Assembly (NCBI RefSeq): GCF_008831285.2
Contig: NC_045141.1
Location: 12,138,106-12,202,105, forward strand
Length of the DNA stretch: 64,000 nucleotides
Direction of reading: 5' to 3'
Source of the DNA: Nymphaea colorata
Lineage: Eukaryota > Streptophyta > Magnoliopsida > Nymphaeales > Nymphaeaceae
Both the position numbers and the translations under genes were made by a program. Below the pieces are notes generated by a model. That model was not told where the DNA came from, made no database searches, and saw only the letters and a program-made list of their open reading frames with translations. Positions 1 to 10,967 of the stretch are shown one piece after another (positions within the stretch are counted from its first letter, which is position 1; every line of letters begins with the position of its first letter).

Positions 1-900
1 TATCATTTGTTTGTTGAGAAGTTTTGGAAGACAACAAAGGTAGGACCTTGGAATGGATTTTAAGGCTAGTCCATTCATTTTGTTTACCCTCGATATCGAC
101 TTGAACTAGTGAGAGATTGTTGGGATTTCCCCATCTGTATAGTCCTGCGTCGATACGGGTCTATATCCGTTTGGGACCCTAAGTATAAATACTCGTGTCT
201 TATGATGGTGTGAGACACATCAAGTTTTACGGTCTGGGTAATCGGTCCCCTTAGTCATACGTGAATTGCCTGTCCCCATCACTGGGCTGCTATGGCTGAG
301 GAGAGAAACCCATTGCCGCCGCCGCCGCCGCCGCTACCTCTGCAGGGGAACGACTCTATGGGGACTGTAGCCGTTCTTCCCACAGCCGCCGACATTCAGT
401 CGGCGGTCGCCTCTACAGGTTCTTCTTCCTCCCTTTATGAAATACATGAATCATGAATGTCTCTTTCGATTTCTGCATTTTTGTTTGTGCGCTATCTAGA
501 TTCCTCGCAAAGTTCCAACACACCGTTCTTGAGGGGCACAACATAGTTGGACAGAGGCTCCAATCATTGCTTAATTTCTAACAACTATAAAACTTCAGTG
601 ATCATCACCATTGAAGGTGGTTATATGCACTGGCTTGCGCCTAGGCCTGTGGGCATAACACTTGTCCTTGAGAATGAGTTAGAGCCACATCCTGAAAGTA
701 GGTCGGGAGTTCACATGTCATGCTCCGAAGACTGTGCACCATCTCTTCATCTTCGTAACTCTTTGGCAAGAACGAAACTCCACTATCATATGCTGCCTCA
801 TCCTCACAAAAACTTGAAAATGTTGAGCAGAGGAATCCCATTGATTTCTAATTTCAAATTACTTGTAGTAACATTTCGGACGTACTAACAAGATGTTAAA
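1..900. other. Unassigned left edge, possible copia 5' remnant
   Basis: The segment at 119-290 starts TGTTGGGATTTCC, contains a TATAAATAC motif and leads into a short proline-rich reading frame. This is the layout of a copia LTR followed by gag. I found no tRNA-Met-type primer-binding site and no second LTR, so the assignment is weak. A 66-codon minus-strand frame at 641-841 is unrecognised and probably chance. Confidence 0.25.
292..456 (+). pseudogene. Short ORF, possible copia gag N-terminus
   Basis: A 54-codon frame opens with MAEERN, runs through a CCG-encoded proline stretch, and ends with a serine run followed by LYEIHES and a stop. Serine-rich sequence followed by a Y-x-I-H motif is typical of the first residues of plant Ty1-copia Gag; the copia element at 25.4-28.5 kb has YYIHHSD near its own start. 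No downstream gag, protease or integrase could be followed, so this is either a truncated remnant or a first exon of unknown identity. Confidence 0.25.
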
Positions 901-1136
901 AAACAAAAAAAAATGGTGATCAGAGTATCACCTTTGAATATAAGAGAGAAGCACCGACAAGTGACCTATCTGGAACAAAAGCTTTCACCACAGTCTATTA
1001 AAAAAATAAAACTAAAACCTTTTTACTCTAATGGTTCGACACTATGTTCGTAAGTGATGAGATCTCCATATGTTTCAACTTGCATGTAGAGACCTAGCCT
1101 TTTTTTTTTTCTACTGATCAAATTGCATATGCTCAA

Positions 1137-1322
1137 TCAGAGGTGAGGCCAGAAATTTTTTTATGAGGAGGGGTCAAATTAAAGTTTTTAAATTTTGTCT
1201 AAAAAATATTATTTTTTAAAATTTTTATATAAAACAAATGAAATTTTTTAAAATTTAAATATAAATTTTATTCTTTTTTAAGGTGGAACTAAGATCCATG
1301 CGAACCCTCCTTGGCTCTGCCC
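1137..1322 (+). repeat. MITE-like element, AT core, GGCTCTGCC end
   Basis: An AT-rich core is bounded by CAGAGGTGAGGCCAG on the left and CTTGGCTCTGCCCC on the right, an imperfect inverted pair. The same text (a run containing AAATTAAAGTTTTTAAATTTTG, then AAGGTGGAACTA, GGTCCATG and CCTTGGCT) recurs at 34322-34508, so this is a dispersed family. The ends resemble hAT-type MITEs with CAGNGGCGGAGCC termini. No clear target duplication was found. Confidence 0.45.
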
Positions 1323-1852
1323 CGGTGCCCAGGTAACTCATGCTGGTTTCTTTATCGGGAGAAACATCAAACCTTCGTTTTTAATCATGAGGGCGACTTT
1401 GTTTCGGAATTTCCCGCGAGAAATGGAGTGGAGGGAAATTCTCACTCTCATTAGAACAATACTTGAGCTCGAAACCCCTAGGCAGCGCCAAAATCAGGAG
1501 CAAGAACACATGTGGCACGCTATTCCCACTGCTTTCGGGACCCAAAGAGTATATTCTTTGTGTGTTTCGTGCCTGGCAGGAACGGTTTGTTCCTTGTCGG
1601 TTTGGCAGAGTGGAGATAAATGCAACATAGAGAAAGGCGACCCTGGAAGTTGGAACACTTCAGGCCAAAAAAACAAACAAATTTAAAAACTAAAATTTGA
1701 GTTATTTCATTCAAAGGCCTAAATTTAAGAAAATAGCAAGATACTGGCACAAACGGCGCCGAGACCGTTATTTATAAGACCGCGATAGACATAAGCTCGT
1801 TCTCGCGGGCTGAATATATTGTCCCTCATCTTTCCTTCCAGTGTTTAGCAAG

Positions 1853-1878
1853 AGAGAGAGAGAGAGAGAGAGAGAGAG
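1853..1878. repeat. (GA)n microsatellite
   Basis: A perfect GA array of about 13 units lies downstream (3') of the minus-strand CYSTM gene. The rest of 900-2149 holds no gene I can support. Confidence 0.9.
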
Positions 1879-2149
1879 CAATCAACAAAGACACAACTAG
1901 TTTTCACATCAAATGGGATTATACACAATGACGATGAGAAGTCCCAGCCGATAACAAGAGCCAAAGAGATGTAAATGAAGTTAGTTATATTATATACCAC
2001 ACAGTTCAGGAGACATCACAAACCAGGTGGATACAGGAGCACGAGAAGAAGAAGAAGAAGAAAGATCTGGGGAGAAGCGGAACTAAAAGAAAAAATAGAA
2101 ACAGAAGAGGATGTAGGAATGGCCACGGCCTCCGCCAAGTCCGACGCAA

Positions 2150-2268
2150 TCACCAGAGGCATATGACGGAAGGATCGCAGCAGCACTCGTCGATCAAACA
2201 GCAGCAACAGAGAGCCGCCAGGCTGACCAAAAAAGCACAAATAAGCAAACCAGGATATTTTCAATATG

Positions 2269-2328
<60 letters not shown>

Positions 2329-2655
2329 CCATCCTTCAAGGAACCCCACGTTCCTCTGCGGAGGCGGCGCTGCATACTGGGGAGGCGCCATGACAGGCGG
2401 CCCCTGGTAGTACCCTGCAAAAATAAATAACACCCAAGAGAAGGAGAACCCTCTTCAGTCCATCAATCAACAAAACCAGAGAGAGCGACAGAGGGAGAAA
2501 TTAACGGACGTCACAAACAATCTTGGAGCACAAGACGTGGACCAAGACCAAAACCAAACATAAAAGCTGTACAAATCAGACAGCAGACTCTGAGAGAGAG
2601 AGAGAGAGGAGAGACCTTGGGCAGGGTAGGGATAGGCGTATTTGGGGTCCGACAT
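2150..2655 (-). CDS. CYSTM family cysteine-rich transmembrane microprotein (3 exons)
   Basis: Spliced minus-strand gene. Coding exons are 2616-2655, 2330-2414 and 2150-2222 (40+85+73 nt, 65 codons plus stop). Both introns (201 and 107 nt) are GT-AG and the frame is kept at both junctions. The protein starts MSDPKYAYPYPAQG, continues with a Tyr/Pro/Gln-rich segment of about 30 residues and ends in the CYSTM signature: GFLEGC, then LAALCCCCLIDECCC, then DPSVICLW. Known family members are small tail-anchored plasma-membrane proteins (the WIH/CYSTM and PCC1 groups) linked to stress and immunity; the cysteine-rich helix is the membrane and dimerisation module. Length and exon layout fit the family. 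A TATA box sits 130 bp upstream. Family membership is certain from the signature; the physiological role is inference. The frame is intact, so the gene is probably functional. Confidence 0.92.
2272..2326. repeat. (GA)n microsatellite filling half of a CYSTM intron
   Basis: About 27 GA units, read as (CT)n in the minus-strand transcript. The array starts three bases after the donor GT of intron 2 and occupies about half of that 107-nt intron. A shorter GA run at 2591-2609 lies near the donor of intron 1. Confidence 0.93.
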
Positions 2656-2784
2656 GATGGATCGCTTGGTTCTCCTCTTCTTCTGTTGTTCTTCTCTCTG
2701 TCACAAAAGGAAGGCAGCAAAGAGGCGAAACACAAACAAAGCCCAGCGATTTCCCTGATAAGAGAGGGAAGGAGAAGACTGTCT

Positions 2785-2794
2785 CCTTTTATAG
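2785..2794 (-). promoter_or_regulatory. TATA box of the CYSTM gene
   Basis: On the minus strand this reads CTATAAAAGG, a close match to the plant TATA consensus. Transcription would start about 30 bp downstream near 2755, giving a 5' leader of about 100 nt before the ATG at 2655. The leader is CT-rich, as is common in plants. Confidence 0.6.
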
Positions 2795-3775
2795 ATTGCA
2801 GACAGAGGAGATAGAGAAACAGAGAAGGAGAGAAGAGAAAGGGGAAGGAAGTTTCTCTGTCAAAGCGGCAAACCAGAGCTCCCTCCCTAGTTCCCTCACG
2901 AATAAGAATCCCTGGCCGAGTAATATAACATACGTCTACGCTAAGCAATCTTATATTCTTCCCGGAGAAGGAAGAGAAAGAGAGAGGAGAGAGAGTCGGT
3001 TCAAACCTCTAGCGGTCTACTGCTTTCTATTTCTCTCTGTTTTTTGGATGATACCTTTCCGAGGATCTCCCCTTCACATCTTCCTTTTTCCCTTTGGAAA
3101 TGGCATCCATAGTTAGTCGGCCAGGCTTTATTCCCTTCCAACTGAAATCTGTCAAAAAGTAAACGCGTTTATAGGCGCGTGACGATAGATTGTGTAAGTG
3201 GAGTGGTTGCCCCCTTTGATACCAAATAATGGCCTCTCAAATCTCCTCCCTTCGTTTTTTTCTTGCTTGAATCTTTCGACAAAAAGGAAAAGAAATCTAT
3301 TAAGTTTTTCCTCTTTTAGCTTTCTACTTTAAGTTTTTGTTAAGGTGGAATAAATTGGGTCTACTAAAGTCTATTGTGGTTTTGGTTAGTGTGTTATTAT
3401 TTAAAGGGTTTTTTAATGATCAGAAACATTTGTAGAAAGAAAATCAGAGGTGAACCCCCATTCGAGATGGGCTCAAACTAGAGTGTTTTGTTAAATCTCA
3501 CATGGGTTAGTTAAAAGGAGTAGGGCTTGAGTCAGGTGGGCTCAGTTTGTTTTGAGAGAGAGAGCTGTCCAAATGAGAGCAGAAGACTCTGCCTCTTCAC
3601 AACAAGGTCCATTGCTCTATTGGAGTTTAGGCTAGAGACGGTGCACCATTAACTTGGTAAAATGTTATACCCAAACTCCAATAACATAATGCCCATGAGA
3701 ATCCAACTGGTGACATGCTTTTTGGTGCCACTAGTTTGACCAGGTATGCTATGCTCATTATGGTTAGGACGTCAA
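2795..3775. other. Upstream region of the CYSTM gene, no gene seen
   Basis: The first 300 bp are GA-rich on the plus strand. Beyond that is ordinary AT-rich spacer. No coding frame longer than chance and no recognisable repeat was found. Confidence 0.5.
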
Positions 3776-4215
3776 TGGATCATATTTGAATTGGATAACC
3801 TTTAACCATATTCTATTTTTCAAATATTCATACATTAGAATTAGACTACGAATGAAGAAAGCTAATATCCAAATCCAAATATGAAGTCTGATTTCACAAT
3901 TTGAATCTGATCAGAATCCCATTTAAAAATACGTGTCCAGATCTGAATCTGAATTTCGAACCGAGTCTGGCTGATTTTTGAAATATAGAAGCATTGCATA
4001 TAGGATATTTATTTAAAATTAAATCCGATCTGAATCATAATTATATCATATATTGATGTATATCCAAATCCGACTTCAAACCCCTATTGAATTTCATTTC
4101 TTAAATATGAGTCTGTTCCAATTTCTTAATCATATTGTAATCTTTTTTATATCTGACCTTTTTTTAACTATTTAATAGGATATTTGATCCAAATCAGATA
4201 TATTGACATCCCTGT
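3776..4215. repeat. ATCCGAATC-rich dispersed repeat
   Basis: The stretch is dense in variants of AATCCGAATC/GATTTGGAT. It begins near GTCAATGGATCATATTTG and ends near ATATTGACATCCC, giving inverted GTCAA/TTGAC ends. Similar text occurs at 54923-55341 and 43915-44150. This style of element (a GGATNTCCGAT core with TGTCAAYGGAT ends) is a common non-autonomous repeat in plants; the superfamily cannot be decided here. Confidence 0.4.
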
Positions 4216-4282
4216 TTATGATTAATTTAAGCTTGTGGAGTAAACATCCCTGTTTATGATTAATTTAAGCTTGTGGAGTAAA
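4207..4282. repeat. 38-bp tandem duplication
   Basis: Two consecutive copies of a 38-bp unit beginning CATCCCTGTTTATGATTAAT, identical as far as I can compare them, immediately after the repeat at 3776-4215. Confidence 0.9.
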
Positions 4283-5734
4283 CATATCTTATATTATGAC
4301 AAAAGTGTTTTGAATTCAACGAATTTGTTTTCTCCTTTGAAGTGCTGGTTCGACCCTCATGGCCACATTTTGTTGCTCTTATTTTTTTTTCCTATGTAGC
4401 TGATACTCAAGCTAAGCTCAAGCTAGCCTACTTGAGCCCAGTTCGAGCTAGCTTAGCTTTGGCTGGCTGGCTTGATGAACCCGGCTCTACCAAGACCAAG
4501 AGCCCTTACAAGGCCACACATATTTTCCCTGTTTTTTCTAAACATTTTTTTTGAGCTTTTGTCCTTTGGAAAGGAACCGTCCTTCCCTAACATCAAGGCT
4601 ATTTTGGTCATTTTGGGTTCTTAATAAGCAGTCCCTAGATTAGGACCGGACACTGAATCCTGTATGTGACAACTTTGGCTCACAAAAGACAAGTTGACAA
4701 AGTTTCAAATACCAATCAAATATAGGCATTTGTCGTTACAGAAAACTACACAAAGCAAATTTCCAACTCCCCTTCAAAGTTTATCGCCGCTTAATCAAAT
4801 CGCCTCAAAGCAGAAAATGGTGGGTTAGATGAACTCCTTTTGTCATATTTCAATTATTATATGTCCTAGTGAAAGCTATTTATTCTTAATAAAAAATTCA
4901 GAAATTTGCTTTTATATTTATGATAAAATTGAATTGTTGAGATGGTAGCAAAGCAGTTTTTTTCTTTTCTTTTGCTTTAATATTTACTTAGGCGAAACTT
5001 CTTCTATGTAAAACATTCGGGTTATACTTCTAAGGTTCTAGCTTGCTTCAATGGTATAAATGAACCTAGGTACATTTTTCAGTTCAAGTGTCGCATTTAC
5101 CAGACAACCCAAAAAAGTAACACAGGAGAGCTGCAATGAGTGTCAACTGCCTTGCTGTCTTGCTGTCTTGGTGCGTGATATCTCTCCCTTGAGAGAGATT
5201 TTGACAATAGTTAGTTGCCCTATTTTTTTTTAAACGGATTTACTCCGATATATGCTATTTGAAATGAATCACATCCTGGCAATTCCACAAATCAAATAAA
5301 AATTTCAATTGAAAGCTCAAATGATAAATTCGAGCATTTAAATCAGATCCGCCTCAAATTTTGGATCACGACTTAGATCTGCTACATTTTGAATCCAGAT
5401 TATGATATTCACATCGTTTTCACAGGAGAATAGCTTATAGTTGAAATTCGGTCCAGGGTGTTAGTTCATCGCTTTCACAATATTTTTATGCGCTCAGATT
5501 TGACAACTGATTGGATCTGTCTAGGTCCAGATATAAGATCTGATTTTCATACTAGTACCTTGAATTTGGCGTCCAATTTAGAGAGAGAGATGAAGAAACT
5601 TTGGAAGTTCCTGTCCACATTTAATGGGTAGAATTGTCAATTCAAGTAATTGTAAGGAGACAGGTTTTATCTTATTTAGGTGTTATTTGGTTCACGAGAA
5701 TCAATCACGAAAGTCATCTCAAATAAGTAGATTT
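4283..5734. other. AT-rich spacer, no gene seen
   Basis: Short frames only. Read through on both strands without finding a family motif, tRNA or repeat boundary. Confidence 0.5.
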
Positions 5735-6010
5735 GGCCATCGGGTCGGCTTGGCCCGGCCCCCGCTCCGCCCGATAAGAGTGGGGCATGGGTCGGTCCAT
5801 GCTTGAAATCCGAGCTCTAAAATATATTTTTTAAATATAAAATAAAAATTTTAAATATAAAATAAATTTTAAATAATAAAATATATATTTTTATTTAAAC
5901 AAAAATAATAAAAAAATTAATCCGGCCGAACCGGGCTCCATCACCGATGTTAGTCGGTTTTTTCGGACGTAAATCCAGGCCGGAATGAGATGGGTACCAG
6001 GTACCCGTCG
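5735..6010. repeat. Repeat with GC-rich ends and AT core
   Basis: GGGTCGGCTTGGCCCGGCCC on the left and GGCCGGAATGAGATGGGTACC on the right flank about 110 bp of almost pure A/T. A related block with the same layout (GGGCCC/CCGGCCC-rich ends, AAATATTTTTT-type core) is at 60130-60385. This looks like a short inverted-repeat element; no target duplication was confirmed. Confidence 0.4.
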
Positions 6011-6752
6011 AGTACCGAATCCAGTTGCCTGACTTATTTACGTTTTGATGTATTATACTTTGGGCTAATGCGCGCCTCGGTAATAAGACTGTTCAAGTCA
6101 AAAATGACAAAAATATTATTTATGGCAAACGAAAATACGTCCCCTCTATAAGGGTAAAAATGGAATTAAAAAACCCCTGGAAGAAACAGGTTCCATGTTG
6201 GCCACCTTACACGTAAACCGGTCATGAAGTTCGGTGGCCAGACGAATTAAGCCATAATGTTAACGGGCCATTTGAAAATCCACCCAATATGTTTTTAGTT
6301 GACGAAAATTCTTGAGAGGACGCTTGACCCAAGAACAAGGAAGAAGCATGCTCACGGTTGAAGCATGAACAACAGAAAGCCAAATGGCCTCTCTAGAATG
6401 TTGAGGTTTTTCTTCGTAATTAATTCAGCAATCTGCTGAAGTCGGGCAGATCAGATGATTACTTCCCCAAATAAAATAAGAGCAGCACAAGCGGATGTTT
6501 TCTTCTTCCAATTGAGAAGGAGATGACTAAACTTTGGTCGTTGCGCTCATTTCAAACAATCTTACGCATAATATAATGATTAAGAAGCACTATTCTATGG
6601 ACAATAAATTATTGGAGACTACCAACATAAAAATATATAAAATTTGTGAGACTGGGTGGGCAACTGACCACACATATAGGCCTGCCAGTACCACAATTTG
6701 AATTTGATAAGTTTTTCCAATATTATAATTGAAGATGAATTGGAACCACCAA

Positions 6753-6794
6753 AAGTGTTGTATCAAGAACATTAAGTGTTGTATCAAGAACATT
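6753..6794. repeat. 21-bp tandem duplication
   Basis: Two consecutive copies of AAGTGTTGTATCAAGAACATT. The surrounding 6011-7200 is spacer without a supported gene. Confidence 0.9.
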
Positions 6795-7212
6795 AAGGAA
6801 ACCTCAAACATGAGAACGATGAAGTTGATACTCGATTGTCCACGAGCCTGGCCGTTGATTTTTCTCTGTTTTCTTCTTCCCGCGTGGGGTTGACCAGTGA
6901 CCGATAGAAGTGGACTTCACCTTCAATAAACAGCGGTGTATATTCATATTTAGCTTGTTTGGCAGTTGGTTTAGAACTCTGATATGCGTCACAAACAGGT
7001 GTTTAGACGAATATATTCAAACCTGTTAATATTTTTATCGTTTAAGATTTGGCTGCGCGTCAATACGTAGCTAAAGGCCCCCGACGAGCCACATTAGAAA
7101 GGTTTCAACTCAAATTGTGGCATATTTATTTAGGCAAATAACAATGGACGACTAACCAATAGGCCCTTAATTTTTCTGCATAATTCTCAAGTCAGACCTC
7201 TAGATAAAAAAT

Positions 7213-7400
7213 GTGAAATAAAAACAATTTTAGGGAGCCAAGAGGATTCCCGCAGGGCCCCTGGCCCACCTCCCTAAAAAAATACTTTTAAAAATTTAAA
7301 TCTAAATTTTAGAAAAATTTTATTTATGTTATATTAAAATTTTGAAAAATAATAGTTACGTATCCGTTAAAATTTTGAAACTATAATTCCACTCTCTCCA
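7213..7400 (-). repeat. AT-core MITE-like element, inverse orientation
   Basis: AGGGAGCCAAGAGGATTCCC, GGGCCCCTGGCCCACCTCCC and an AT-rich core of AAATTTTAAAATTTT type resemble the reverse complement of the repeats at 1137-1322 and 34322-34508. The copy is diverged and its outer ends are uncertain. Confidence 0.3.
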
Positions 7401-8306
7401 TAATTTTTTTTTGTCATCTGCCCGTGATTATATGTTATGGCTTTCTAAAAAGAAGGCAAAATCCCACACCCTTTTTTTTTGCTTGCGGTGGCTTTTTGTA
7501 ACCTTTTTTCCTAAGAAGCTGAAAATTTTCAAATAAAAAAAATTATAAAAAAGGCGCACAATTTTGAGCATTAACTTACAACCTAACAATTGAAAATTTA
7601 TACTTTACTGTTCTGTTAAGTAACATGCCTCACGAAAACTTGTTGCATGACAATTAAGAGGCGAAAAACCCTATGTGATGTGAAAGGATTTTTATTCCCT
7701 AATTTCCCTTTCTCACTATAAAATCCAAGCAGCTCAACCTCTCAACTATAGCGATTCCACACCTCTCCCTATGTTAAACACTTTTTTCTCTCTAGACAAA
7801 TTCGAGCTTAATTGCATGATGCGGGTGCTCTTCTATATATTTTCACATGGTCATAATGAAAAAAAAACCAGGTTCAGCGATTATTAAAACAATGAGATAT
7901 CTACAACAAAAAAATCTAAATCCTTATAGGATGATCACATAAACAAAAACTAAACTGGCTTTTGAACCCCAGCCACCCAACTTGGCCTAACTCTCGTTCC
8001 TTGTACCCCATTTCACCGGAACACAAAAAAGACAGTGCAAAATTCACCAGCAGGTTACTGATCAATAGTACGTCAACTACAAGTGCTGACCCCCAAAACT
8101 CCTGCTTCCCCTTTTATGGCCTTGTCCAGTCTTTCTTTCCGTTACTTATATAGCCTTTCATCATCTATAGGAAGTTTGCCAAGTTATTTATTAATCAAAA
8201 TGTCAATATATCTGATTTGGATCACATATTCGACTAATCATTTTGAAAAAATTGGCGGATCTAACACTTGATCCGGGTTAAAACTTGATCAAAATAACTC
8301 AAGCAA
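7401..8306. other. Spacer 5' of the truncated copia element
   Basis: No LTR or primer-binding site precedes the pol frame that starts at 8307, so the 5' half of that element (LTR, gag, protease) is missing rather than diverged in place. Confidence 0.45.
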
Positions 8307-10437
8307 ATGGCGCACTCCAAATCCAAAGCAAAAACGCAACGCTCGATGAAGATGATTGGGAAGGGTAGGATGGCAAATGGACTATACGTTCTTGAGGGTG
8401 AAGGACCACGTGCTGCTGCTGTTTCATTGGACCAGCAAAATCTCTGGCATCTTCGACTTGGTCATCCCTCTTTTCCTCGTTTGAAGGCTATTTTCAATTT
8501 TTCTAATTCTGCTCCCAAACATAAACATTGTTCTACATGTTATCTTGCCAAACAATCACGTTTGCCATTTCCGAATAGTTCTATCTCTACTTCTAGCATA
8601 TTTCAGTTGATTCATTGTGACATATGGGGAGACTATCAAACACCTTCACTATCAGGTGCCCATTATTTTCTTACTATTGTGGACGATTTTTCCCGTTGCA
8701 CTTGGGTTTTTCTTATGCGTCACAAATCAGAAACATATTTTTACATTGAAAATTTTTTTAACCTCGTAGAAAATCAATTTTCTACAACCATTAAAAAAAT
8801 TCGTAGTGATAATGGGACTGAGTTCTTTTCCTCCCACATGGAGACCTTGTTGCATAATAAGGGCATAGAGCGCCAACACTCTTGCGTTGCCACCCCACAA
8901 CAAAATGGAGTGGTAGAACGGAAGCACAAAGATTTATTAAATATCGCTCGTGCCCTTCGTTTTCAAGCTGGCCTTCCTATCAAGTTTTGGGGCGATTGTA
9001 TCTTATCCGCTGCTTACTTGCTAAACCGGTTGCCCACACAACCTTTACATGGCAAAACCCCTTACGAAATTCTTTATAGAAAGAAACCCAAGTATGAACA
9101 TCTTCGAGTTTTTGGGTGTTTATGTTATGCATATAACATTGGCAAGTCTCACAAGTTTGACGCTCGTTCTCGCAAATGCATTTTTCTAGGATATCCTTTT
9201 GGCCAAAATGCTTATAAATTATATGATCTCAATAGCCAAGAAATTTTCACAAGCCGCGATGTTAAATTTTTTGAAGATAACTTCCCTTTCCACAATATCA
9301 AGGACACCCATGGTGATGTTGTTATACCTCTCCCTATTCATGAACCTCTTGAATATGTCGACCCTCCTACCTTGCCTACCCAACATCCAAATACATATCA
9401 TATGACCAACCAAGCAGCCCCTCCCTACACCCAGCCTGATGCTGCACCACCTGTGCGGCGCTCAACCAGGGTACGTGCACCTCCTTCACACCTCAGGGAC
9501 TTCCAATGCTACTCCATTCATCCAACTCAATCATCTGAATTGGCGTCGGCATCTACTAAAGGCACCAGGTACCCCATTGCTAACTACCTTCATCTCCAAC
9601 ATTTCTCTCCTAACTACCAAGCTTTCTTCACTTCTCTTCTCTGCCATTCCGAACCATCATCCTTCCACGAAGCGATGCAATTTCCAGAATGGCGTGATGC
9701 TATGGCTGCTGAAGTTCGTGCACTCGAAGAAAATTCAACTTGGGACGTCGTTGATTTACCTCCCAACAAGCGCCCCATTGGATGCAAATGGGTGTATAAA
9801 CTTAAATACCATGCTGATGGCACCATTGAACGACATAAGGCTCGACTCGTCGCCAAAGGTTATACCCAAACTGAGGGCATCGACTACACAGAGACCTTCT
9901 CACCTGTTGCTAAAATCACTACCATTCGTTGTCTCTTGTCTATTGCCGCAATCAAAGGGTAGAGTCTATTACAAGTTGACGTCAACAATGCATTCTTACA
10001 TGGTGACCTTTCTAAGGAAGTTTACATGACTCTCCCTCCTGGTTTTACCCGACAGGGGGAGCACAAGGTATGTCGGCTAAAAAAATCATTATATGGGCTC
10101 AAGCAATCTTCTCGCAATTGGTTCTCCAAACTTACTGAAACCTTAATACAACTAGGTTTCACTCAGTCAAAGGCAGACTACTCATTATTCTCCAATATAA
10201 CTGCCCATAGCAATACCTTTATCATCATCTATGTGGATGACATAATAATTGCAGGAGACAATCAAGAGCAAATTACAAATTTGAAGTCTGTCATCAACAA
10301 CAAATTTCGGCTGAAAGATTTGGGCGCATTAAAATATTTTTTGGGTATTGAAGTCACCCGTTCCAAACAAGGCATATTCTTATCTCAAAGGAAATACAGC
10401 ATGGATATTCTAAGCGAGGCTGGACATAGTGGTGCTA
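8307..10437 (+). mobile_element. Ty1-copia retrotransposon, truncated at both ends
   Basis: Contains the end of the protease-integrase linker, a complete integrase, and RT up to just past the YVDD region. LTR, gag and protease are absent on the left. On the right, RT sequence stops at about 10437, where an inverted copia LTR and primer-binding site begin. Gene order (integrase before RT) assigns it to Ty1-copia. Confidence 0.9.
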
Positions 10438-10440
10438 AAC

Positions 10441-10455
10441 CTGGCTCTGATACCA
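10441..10455 (-). other. Copia primer-binding site (inverted)
   Basis: On the minus strand it reads TGGTATCAGAGCCAG, the tRNA-Met-complementary site of plant Ty1-copia elements. It lies seven bases inside the adjacent LTR. Confidence 0.8.
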
Positions 10456-10462
10456 TATTAAA

Positions 10463-10758
10463 TGGTAGAAACAAGAAAGGAGTGAAGACGAAGAAGAGAG
10501 GGAGAAAGTGAAGACGAATGAATTCTTCATTCCAAAAACTATATTGAAGCCTTACCAATCGTAAGGTATTTATACAACATTCAGTGCTCATCTTCCCTAT
10601 TTACTCGAATATACAACAAGATGATAAGGTAGGAAATCACCAATGGGATAAGGCAAGATCACGTCTCAATCTGGCTCAATCCTTTCTTGAAATCACGACA
10701 TTGCTGATTTCTGATCTTCTTCCTGAAATCACGATGCTGATTTGTGTAACGTCTAACA
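10463..10758 (-). mobile_element. Inverted copia 5' LTR
   Basis: Bounded by TG...CA: on the minus strand it starts TGTTAGACGTTACAC and ends CTACCA, followed by the primer-binding site. It is 296 bp long, a usual copia LTR size. It faces the opposite way to the pol frame on its left, so the two parts were joined by rearrangement or nested insertion. The outer boundary rests on the terminal dinucleotides and the TGTTAGACG start alone. Confidence 0.6.
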
Positions 10759-10967
10759 ATCCCTGTAAGGATATGGATATTGTATAATGTTCCCTCTTGG
10801 AAGTTCCAATCAGCCTTAAAATACGACAAGCCCGAGCCAAACTTCAATTTGTTGTTCGTCCATTATGCTCCACTTTATTTTCCTGTATTGTCGTTTCAAT
10901 AATTCCAGAGTCTAATGACTACCACTCTCCTGAAGCTTCACTGCTCTACTACGTCTGATCATTCCTC

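Larger units (their letters stand above)
8307..10511 (+). pseudogene. Copia pol: integrase and reverse transcriptase, one stop
   Basis: A 551-codon frame (8307-9959) ends at a TAG at 9960-9962; the same frame then continues to 10511. Residue numbers refer to the first frame. The GAG-pre-integrase zinc motif is H48, H53, C75, C78. The integrase core has D105, D168 and E204, the D,D-35-E spacing of retroviral-type integrases. The integrase C-terminal region follows (about 250-330), then the RT start, with a conserved GCKWVYKLK motif. The stop falls at a position where relatives usually have Trp, consistent with TGG to TAG. Beyond it lie QVDVNNAFLHGDL and YVDD (10230-10241). The last 25 codons come from the adjoining inverted LTR and are not pol. 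The first dozen residues also lack family similarity. The element cannot transpose on its own. Confidence 0.9.

Noticed and set aside
641-841. 66-codon minus-strand frame near the left edge
   Set aside because: No recognised motif and no gene context.
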